Shown here in pieces: positions 56,686 through 64,000 of a DNA stretch of 64,000 nucleotides. The position numbers were made by a program, and so were the translations under genes. The DNA is from Acanthamoeba sp. SK_2022b (Eukaryota > Discosea > Longamoebia > Acanthamoebidae), in NCBI GenBank assembly GCA_027943245.1, contig JANDJZ010000290.1:1-64000 (forward strand), written 5' to 3'. The notes under the pieces were generated by a model. The model saw only the letters and a program-made list of their open reading frames with translations. It had not been told where the DNA came from and searched no databases. The first letter of the stretch is position 1. Each line of letters opens with the position of its first letter.

Positions 56686-57079
56686 CTTGGTAGCGGATCT
56701 TCTGGGAAGGGCTAGGAGGGTAGAGCCAAGGAATGGGAACGATCGAACACGAGATCCTCTCTCTCCACGTCCAAGGCACCACACAGCACTGGCGCAACTC
56801 CTCTTGACTGCCACCTCAGCAAAACCACATAACCGACATTCCAGTTGGCATGAAATTTCGCATATAAAAACAACAAAAACCAAATGCAGACGGTGGTGTT
56901 TGCTTTACAATCATCGACACAATGGGCATTGCCCCAGCCTACCCTCGACCTGCAGGTCAAGGGTATCATCACCAGTAATAAACAACAGTGGTCAGCAAAT
57001 CCAACAGTGAGAGAGGCAAAGCACTGGAGCCACTACAATGATACAATGGCCTCCGCAGCAAGCGCACGAGAGATAAGTG
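56686..57079. other. Intergenic, no gene seen
   Basis: This lies upstream of the ERGIC-53 start and downstream of the MED21 stop. No frame here has recognisable features. Confidence 0.5.
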
Positions 57080-57873
57080 TTACAGCTGGTCAAGCTGTGC
57101 TTGCTCGTTCATCGATTGAAGCCTGTCGGCATAGATCTCGGCCAGCGCCTGGTGCACCAACACCAGCGTCTCCTCTGTACACACACATACAACAAGCAAG
57201 CATCAGGACCTGAGTTGCCCTGACCACCACACATCGGAGGAAGGAGGGGAAGACCTACCGGCCCAGGAAAGCGTCTCTCGCAGGCCCTGAGCGGTTCGTT
57301 GGTTTTGCTTCTCCAGCTCCTGCAGGCGCTTGAGCTGCTCGGGTTTGGTGGAGTTGATACCTGGCAGCGAGTCGATCAACATGTCCACCTCTGCCAATGT
57401 AGCACCAGTGACAAGCGCTAAGCCGACGCAACACCAACAGGGACTATGCGGAGCAATGAAACACGCGTTATACCTTTCACGTTGTTGAGCAGAAGGGCGG
57501 CCATGTTGGCAGCCTCGCCCTCCATAACCTCCATCGTCGGGCCGGTGGGAACAGGCACGGCAGGCTCGGCCGCAGGCATCGATGGTAGCACAGGCAGAAC
57601 GGGGCCACCGTCGGCAGCAGCGTTACCACCATTGACGACTATTTTGGGGCCAGCCGCGGTGCGATTCAGGTGCTTGAATTCATCGAAAGGCAGGGGCGGG
57701 GCATCTTGCTGCAATACACCGATGAATGTGTAGAATTTCTCGCCCAGCCCATCGATTTTGTCCTGCAGCTGTGTTACACGATCTGTGACCGCTTCCAGGG
57801 GCACCTGCGGAGGTGGCACCTGGACCACTCCTTGTTGCGCAGGGGGGCCTCCGTCCGGTGGCCGCGGCTCCAT
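57080..57873 (-). CDS. MED21: Mediator complex subunit 21 (SRB7)
   Basis: MED21 pairs with MED7 in the Mediator middle module, which links activators to RNA polymerase II. The start is ATG at 57873 (MEPRPPDGG). DRVTQLQDKIDGLGEKFYTF and IGVLQQDAPP match the MED21 N-terminus closely. A Pro/Ala-rich insert follows, then ANMAALLLNNVK + EVDMLIDSLPGINSTKPEQL. The coiled coil LKRLQELEKQNQRTAQGLRE and the C-terminal exon EETLVLVHQALAEIYADRLQ complete the fold. The stop TAA is at 57080-57082. The insert makes it longer than animal MED21. Confidence 0.92.
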
Positions 57874-58030
57874 GTCGTTTCCGTTTGTTTTTGCATTTTT
57901 TTGTTATTTCAATTAAAAAAAATTTTATTTTGAATTTATCTCTTTCCCTTTTCTGTGCTTGCTTGGGGTTGTACAGCTGCGCGGAGGCTCTCCGTTCCCC
58001 GTTTATCTCCCGCCTCCCTTCTTTCGGGTC

Positions 58031-59300
58031 ATGGATCACCCCTCGTCATCTCTCACGACCTCCGATTCCGAAGAGGATGATTTTGAATTCTGCTACCGAT
58101 TTCGTCCTCTATATGCGGACGAGGCTGGACGAGGCCAAGAGGAAGAGGACGCTCCCTGGATGAGCGGAAGCGGAATCTACCTGCCCCACTCGGCAAAAGC
58201 TGATAAGATAAAGCCCTCCGTGGCCGCCAAGGGGTCGATAAGCGACGGCTGCGTAACGACGCTACTGCAGTCGGAGCACCGCAGCGCGAAAAAGAATGGA
58301 GGCGCCGTGGGTACACGAGGCGACGACACCCAGACAAAGGGAAAGGAGAGGGAGCAGCAAAAGAACGAAGACGACGAAGACGCCGTCCAAAGAGTGAAGA
58401 AGAACGAACGCGAAATGAAAGCGGCAGCGAAGCGGAACAGCGCTCCGCCATCGACACTCCTCGGGGTGGCAGGGCTCGAAACGACGATAAGTGGCGGTCC
58501 CAGCCCCGAAGAACGGGCCGTCGCGGCGGGCGTTGTCGACAGCAGCTTGCTGATCACAGACGAGGACGAGCGGGAGACGATGACCATCACGCGCGCGCAG
58601 TGGAAGAGGTGGCAGCACCAGGAGGCCTACGTGGTCGCTCTCACGCGCGAGCTCGAGCGGCTACGCCAGCAGATGGCAGGCCTTCAGCTGCCCACCCCTC
58701 GACCTGCCCAGGGCGAGTCCGCCAAGGGTGCGTGCGCGCGGGGGGGAGGGGCTGTCTTGCGTGCGTTCCTCTAACTCTGGCGCGTGCACAGATCAGAAGA
58801 TGCGTGAGTTCAAGGAGATGATGGCGGCCCGCTACTCCAACATTCGGTATTCCCCACTCTACCACATCACCCGATCTTTTGTATGGAATGTTCTCTCATG
58901 CTTGGCGCTCTCCCTGGCCCTCTCAATGAACGAAACAGAACCAACGCCGAGGGCCACAAGGCGCAGGTGATCGTGGACTACTACGCGAATCGATTAGAGC
59001 AGCGCCAGAAGAACGTGCGAGCGAAAGCCAGCAGCGGCTCGATGATCGACGAGAACGGCAGCGGTAGCACGCCCAGCTCGACTCCACGAGGAAAGCCGGC
59101 CAAGGGCAAGGGCAAGAAAGGCACGCCGACCGCCGTGTGCTTGTTGTTCTTGTTCGTTCTCTCCCGTCTCGTGTCTGTCTCACGAAATGCATCCAACTTT
59201 CGGTCTCACACGTGCAGGACGAGAGTCGTCGTTGTCCCCGTCTCTTGGATCTTCGTCATCGGGATCGTCTCTGCTGGCGCGCTTCAAGAACAAACCTTGA
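58031..59300 (+). CDS. Unknown coiled-coil protein
   Basis: The start is ATG at 58031 (MDHPSSSLTTSDSEEDDFEF). The N-terminal half is acidic and Ser/Lys-rich. A coiled coil follows, with ITRAQWKRWQHQEAYVVALT and RELERLRQQMAGLQLP, then short exons with QKMREFKEMMAARYSNIR and QVIVDYYANRLEQRQKNVRA and a basic low-complexity tail. The last splice is not settled: one acceptor gives a Ser-rich end (SLLARFKNKP, TGA at 59298-59300). No family is recognised. Confidence 0.55.
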
Positions 59301-59475
59301 TCGTCTGTGTCACCCATCTCATCTTAAAGGTCATTTGTAGTTTGTTGTACAGTGCTTGCTCTTCTCAACGTGTTGTGCCACTTGGCAGGCGTTGCTCAAA
59401 TTTTTGTGGCTGGCCGTGTGCCACGTCACGTTAAAGCCCAGAGATTGCACAAATCGCTTTACCACTACAGCGAAC

Positions 59476-59919
59476 ATGAAGAAGGTAAACGATTGGCGCA
59501 ACTGGCCTTGCCTCTTGTCTTGGTGCAGGGTCAGTCCGTCTAATTATCCCCTCTTGTAGGCAGTGAGGTGGTTCTCGTTGCTTACTCTCGCGCTCAGCGC
59601 ATGGGCTGCCCTTCTCTTCGACGTCTACCCTCTTCATCTTAAGGGCAACGCTCAGCTCGCCCTCCAATTCGTATGCCACCCCACTCTCTTCATTAATCGT
59701 CATTTTTCATGCGTTTTAAGATGTGAAACGATCTGTGCGCAGGCGCCCTTCCTGGCGCTGGTGGCGTTTGGTGTGTACTCGCTGGCACGAATTCTCTACA
59801 ACCTCGCCATCTTCCCTGTCTGCCCGGAGGCGCTGACCGAGATGAGAAAGGAGATGAAGGAAGCTGAGGCCGATCTCAAGAAGAAAGGCTTCAAATTCCC
59901 CAACAAGAAGACCGATTAA
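59476..59919 (+). CDS. DPM3: Dolichol-phosphate mannosyltransferase subunit 3
   Basis: DPM3 anchors the catalytic DPM1 in the ER membrane for synthesis of dolichol-phosphate-mannose. The model has three exons: 59476-59484 (MKK only), 59560-59670 and 59743-59919. All joins use GT-AG and keep frame (AAG|GCA, TTC|GCG). The protein has about 98 residues and two hydrophobic helices (SLLTLALSAWAALLF and PFLALVAFGVYSLARILYNL). The C-terminal FPVCPEALTEMRKEMKEAEA then ADLKKKGFKF matches the DPM3 signature of an acidic helix binding DPM1. The usual length is about 90 residues. Confidence 0.88.
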
Positions 59920-60067
59920 GGGTGTCCACTACACCACACGCCATTCTGCCACCACGCCCCCAGCCTCCCCATCGCCGTCCGATTCTCTTTTGCTTTTCGA
60001 TACACGGAAAATAAAGAAATCAATGCACACTTATTTTGTTCTTCAACACCACATCTGCGTACACACG

Positions 60068-61714
60068 ATGGAGACCGAGGCCACCACATCCACCACCGCC
60101 AGCCTCAAGGAGAGGGTGCGCGAAGCATGCATGACCATCCCAAAGGCCGAGCTTCACCTGCACATTGAGGTGCACACCTCACGCCCTCGATACTCAGTCT
60201 TTCTGCTCCCCCCCCCTCTTCCCTCGGCTGCAACCTCCCTTACTTCCCACGTTTGGATGCTCCCACCAGGGCACGCTGGAGCCAGAGCTCATGTTCGCGC
60301 TGGCCAAGCGCAACGGAGTGAAGCTGGACTACGCCTCCCTCGAGGAAGCGCACCAAGCGCGCGAGCACTTTGCCAACCTGTCCTCCTTCCTCGACCTCTA
60401 CTACCAAGGTACTACCCCCTCCCCATCTCCTCCCCAAACTCTCTCTGTCCTGGCCGTTGCGTTGGACGTCTTATGGCACGTGAACGTACAAAGGGGCCAA
60501 GGTGCTGCAGAAGGAGGAGGACTTTTACGACCTGACCAAGGCCTACCTCGCCAAGAGCAAGACGCAGGGCCTCGTGCACGCCGAGGTCTTTGTGGACCCG
60601 CAGACTCACACCCAACGCGGAGTCTCCTGCGCCACGGTCTTTGACGGTAAGCCGTTCCCGTTCAGTTGCCACGAAGCGAGCGTGCCGCGCTAACGCCGAG
60701 ACCCGCGAAAAGGCATCCGTCGCGCGTTCGACGAGGAGAAGGACATCACGTGCTTCCTCATCGTGTGCTTCCTGCGAGATCGCAGCGCCGAAGAGGCCCT
60801 TAAAGTGCTCGACGAGATCGTGACCTACGTCAAGTAGACCAGACCACCCTTGCTTGCTTGCTTGCTTCCCTCTTCTCTGCTCGCGCAAGTAGCAGTCTCT
60901 CACGCGGCCACGTTGCGACGTGGTGCACGCAGGGAAGGCCTAGTGCGCGGGGTGGGCCTGGACTCGGCCGAGATCGGCAACCCGCCCAGCAAGTTCGCCC
61001 ACGTCTTTGCGCGAGCGCGCGAGCTGGGCCTCCACCGCGTGGCCCACGCCGGTACCGCGCTCTCCTCCTCCTCCTCCTCCTTCTCCTCCTCCTCCTCCTC
61101 CTTCTCCTCCTCCTCCTCCTCCTCCTCCATCAGCCAGGTCAGCGCGTCTCGAGCCTTACACAACGGCGGTCCACGCTTGAGGGGGACAGGCGAGGAGGGC
61201 TCCGCCGACTACGTGTGGGAAGCGCTCAAGGAGCTGAGAGCAGAGCGAATCGACCACGGGGTGAGATGCATGGAGGACCCGGCCCTGGTCGAGCACCTGC
61301 GCGCCCACCGCATTCCGCTCACCATCTGCCCGTCCAGCAACGTGCGGCTGCGCGTGTTCCCCAGCCTCGCCCAATCCAACATCGGCGACATCATCAAGGC
61401 CGGCCTCACCGTACCGCGTCCTCCACTCTGCCCGCCAAATGTTCTACTGGATCGCAGCGTGGCAACCTGATGGGCTCGCTGTGTTGTGTTGTGTTGTGTT
61501 GTGTTGTGTAGGTGACGCTCCACTCGGACGACCCAGCATACTTTGGCGGCTACTACGTGGGCGACAACTACCAGCAGGTGGCGGAGACGTTCGACCTTTC
61601 GCTAGACGACGTCGAGAAGCTCGCGCGCAACTCGCTCGAGGCCGCGTTCCTCTCCGACGAGGAGCGCAAGCGGCATCTCGCCGCCCTCGACGCCTGGAAG
61701 CTGGCCCACCCCTG
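60068..61714 (+). CDS. Adenine deaminase (adenosine/AMP deaminase superfamily)
   Basis: It is likely to convert adenine to hypoxanthine in purine salvage. The start is ATG at 60068. Metal-binding KAELHLHIE + GTLEPELMF is split by intron 1. Other blocks are [56 protein letters not shown] [28 protein letters not shown] and [19 protein letters not shown]. The DDPAYFGGY form is characteristic of adenine rather than adenosine deaminases (fungal Aah1 type). One join, VTYVK + [10 protein letters not shown], removes an apparent stop at 60836. Introns contain (TCC)n and (TTGTG)n repeats. Confidence 0.88.
61062..61131. repeat. (TCC)n array in adenine deaminase intron
   Basis: TCC run with TTC interruptions, a strong pyrimidine tract. 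Confidence 0.9.
61479..61510. repeat. (GTTGT)n array in adenine deaminase intron
   Basis: Five to six GTTGT units directly before the acceptor GTAG. Confidence 0.9.
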
Positions 61715-61982
61715 ATTTCTCCCTATTTATTATCAATTTTATATTATTTATCAAATAACAAATAATGATATCACATTCCTCGGAGGTTTCTGGAAATCCG
61801 GTTAAAAGTGGGAAATGTAGGAAATGGGGATTTAATTGGTGTTTCTCGTTCTGGGTTTGCCGGCGCTACTGGTTGCTGTGCGTTCGACGTTCGCTTCTAT
61901 TGCTTTCTCTGTTCTGCTTTCGATTCTCGAGGTCGGCGGTGACCCAGCGAATTGAAGAATCCTCTTTATCTTCAAAGAGATT

Positions 61983-63159
61983 ATGGAGGCGACGAGGCGT
62001 GCTTGGCTTGCCTTGGTGGTGTTGGGTCTCGCCATCCTCGCTTCTTCCTTACCCACGGCGCAAGGTTCGCACCTTCTCCCGCGCACCGAATCTTCAAATC
62101 AGGACCATAAAATCTGGAGATAAGAATGGTTCCAATTTTCCGGCATTTTCACTTCATGTCATCGTCATCCTTCTTCTGTAGCCTTGGAAACGTTCAAATG
62201 CCGAGTGCCGCGGGTAGTCGTCACGACGGAGAGCAGCGGAACTGGTCTGTCGGCGAGCGAGGTCGAGGTTCTGATAGGCAAGAATCCTAATTTTGTTGAC
62301 CCCGCCTCCACCCACTGGACCTGCACCGACGGTATCGCCGGCGGCGAAGCCCTATCCACCCCTGGTACTCTCCTCTCCTTTGTTCATGCTCCATCTTCCA
62401 TCTTTCATCTTTCGCGCCAAGGCGTCACGGGTGCTCACCCTGTTGTCATGGGATACCTCGCAGGCGGTGACTCGGGCGAATTCTTGATGGGCCTCTCGCT
62501 GTACGCCGCCGAGCTGAAGAAGTTCTACCCCGACTACGCGCTCTCCCAGCACGACGTGAACGAGATGTTCAAGGAGTTCATGGGCGGCATCGACGAGACC
62601 AGGGCCTTCTACATGCACATGGACTCGGTATATCTATATACACGCGCAGTGGCAGACACACCAGCATCGACGCTCATCATCGACATGTGTGTGCGCGCGT
62701 GCGCTGCAGAACGTGTACAAGTTCTTGCAGGAGAAGCTGGTGCCCATACTGGGCGCGAACCCCAACATCTACTACGTGCCAGAGGCCAAGCAGGCGCAGG
62801 TGCTGCGCTACCTGACCGACCCCGACTACGTGGGCTGCTCCCACCTCCACGCCATGATGATGTTCCCTGCCAAGTACAGCGTAAGGCAGCCCCCCCACGC
62901 GTGACCGCGGGACACGGGACTGACACCGGCCGGTGACGCGCTGTGATGGCTCCCCTCCTCTCGCTCTCGCTCGCTAGGTTCCGCGCGAGACGGTGACTTA
63001 CTTCCTCACGTCGTTCTACGAGTACCTGTGGAACCACGAGCACAGCGCCAAGCTCATGCTGGCCGTCACCGACGCCGTGCCCATCGATGGCTCCCGTACG
63101 GAGATGGCCTACATCAAGCTGGGCGCCGAACAGGCCGCGCTCGATCTCGCCGACCAGGT

Positions 63160-63221
<62 letters not shown>

Positions 63222-63415
63222 GTGGCGTTGCGGGCGCGTGTCTCATCTTTGCTCGCCTCGACCGATTCCAGTGTAAAGACATGGCGCCGGTGGTATCCGC
63301 CAAGACGGCCAAGGGCAGCGTGTTCCTGGCTCAGCCGCAGTTCGTGGGAGGCGTTCGGGATTCGATCGTCTTCTTCTTCTCGCGCAAGCTGCAGTCTGTA
63401 CGCACACCCACCACC

Positions 63416-63499
<84 letters not shown>

Positions 63500-63973
63500 T
63501 GACACGGCGTGTGCTCGTGTGCTCGACAGTTGATCGGCGAGCAGGACGTCACCGAGGTCAACATCGTGCCACAGATGGCCGAGCTGGCCGCGACTCATCT
63601 CCAGCTTTCCATCTCGTACGCGCGCGCCTCGCTCTTGCGTCGGTCTGTGCTTGTGTCGGGGCCGACCTTGTAAGCGGCGCTGCTGGCCTTTTTTCTCACT
63701 CACCCTCTCTCTTCCAGGAACTTGGCCAAGGGCAAGCCGGTCTACAAGGTGACGATGATGCTGGACAACACCTCGAGCCTGCTGCGCCTGATCATCGCGT
63801 CCGTCATCTCCATCCTTCTCTTCATATTGCTCTTCGCGTCCATCACCTACATCAAATTCGTACGTTTTGAACTCTCTCTCGTCCATGATGTTGATGAGAT
63901 CCTGACATTTGAACCACGCAACATCACACCACAGCGCCAGCTTCTTCATGAGGACGAGGAGTATGACGTGTAG
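61983..63973 (+). CDS. Unknown type I membrane protein
   Basis: The start is ATG at 61983, with a signal peptide MEATRRAWLALVVLGLAILA. Exons then give a lumenal or extracellular domain of about 380 residues: FKCRVPRVVVTTESSGTGLS, GAHPVVMGYLAGGDSGEFLM, YALSQHDVNEMFKEFMGGID, NVYKFLQEKLVPILGANPNI, TYFLTSFYEYLWNHEHSAKL and GSVFLAQPQFVGGVRDSIVF. One transmembrane helix, RLIIASVISILLFILLFASI, is followed by a short tail, RQLLHEDEEYDV, before the stop at 63971. The protein looks secretory-pathway or plasma-membrane, but I recognise no family. Two introns carry long (TG)n arrays. Confidence 0.7.
63164..63214. repeat. (TG)n microsatellite in intron of the membrane protein gene
   Basis: TG run beginning a few bases after the 5' splice site. 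Confidence 0.95.
63420..63497. repeat. (CT)n-(TG)n microsatellite in intron of the membrane protein gene
   Basis: CT run followed by about 65 bases of TG. Confidence 0.95.
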
Positions 63974-64000
63974 TGGTGGATTCGTAAATCTCATCGTCAT

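Overview
The window is nuclear DNA from a GC-rich, intron-dense protist. Genes are packed on both strands, broken by many short GT-AG introns, and encode clearly eukaryotic proteins such as VPS41, RINT1, Mediator MED21, DPM3, ERGIC-53, ribosomal eL41 and an ERK7-type MAP kinase. They sit beside families frequent in free-living amoebae: a hybrid histidine kinase, PstS-like receptor ectodomains, a tandem Kazal-type inhibitor and a hisactophilin/fascin-like beta-trefoil. An Acanthamoeba-like amoebozoan is my best inference. No rRNA or organelle gene fixes the species.

Layout. 1-4013 (-): secreted or membrane protein with two PstS-like domains and an EGF-like module, cut by the window edge. 4520-5981 (-): D-glutamate cyclase family. 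6181-8467 (-): DNAJC21. 8682-13677 (+): VPS41. 13862-16307 (+): UVSSA-like. 16396-19222 (-): hybrid histidine kinase. 19643-21105 (+): mitochondrial carrier. 21335-22010 (-): thioredoxin-fold protein without a CXXC. 22240-27120: a degenerate island with a broken, CpG-depleted cellular RNA-dependent RNA polymerase and a ubiquitin-specific protease lacking its catalytic boxes. 27708-29524 (-): CtBP-like dehydrogenase. 29666-30382 (-): CHTOP-like RNA export factor. 31236-31566 (-): possible small zinc-binding protein. 31906-32135 (+): eL41, 25 residues in two exons. 32509-36835 (+): RINT1. 36934-37758 (-): macro domain. 37858-~38700 (-): C39-like peptidase. 38812-40556 (-): ERK7-like kinase. 41102-42367 (-): polyhistidine beta-trefoil protein. 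42943-~48780 (-): PH-coiled coil-SAM-LRR protein. 49306-51084 (+): CBS protein. 51250-53810 (-): Kazal array. 54353-56685 (-): ERGIC-53. 57080-57873 (-): MED21. 58031-~59300 (+): unknown. 59476-59919 (+): DPM3. 60068-61714 (+): adenine deaminase. 61983-63973 (+): unknown type I membrane protein.

There is no operon logic. Shared themes are membrane traffic (VPS41 in HOPS, RINT1 in NRZ/Dsl1, ERGIC-53, DPM3 in the ER), sensing (histidine kinase, PstS-like receptor, PH-SAM-LRR, MAPK) and RNA metabolism (CHTOP, MED21, the dead RdRP). Introns carry long (CA/TG)n, (CAA)n and (GTTGT)n arrays, which produce many false Cys-Val and Thr-His reading frames. Gene models come from reading frames, family motifs and splice consensus by eye; exon ends are firm only where stated.
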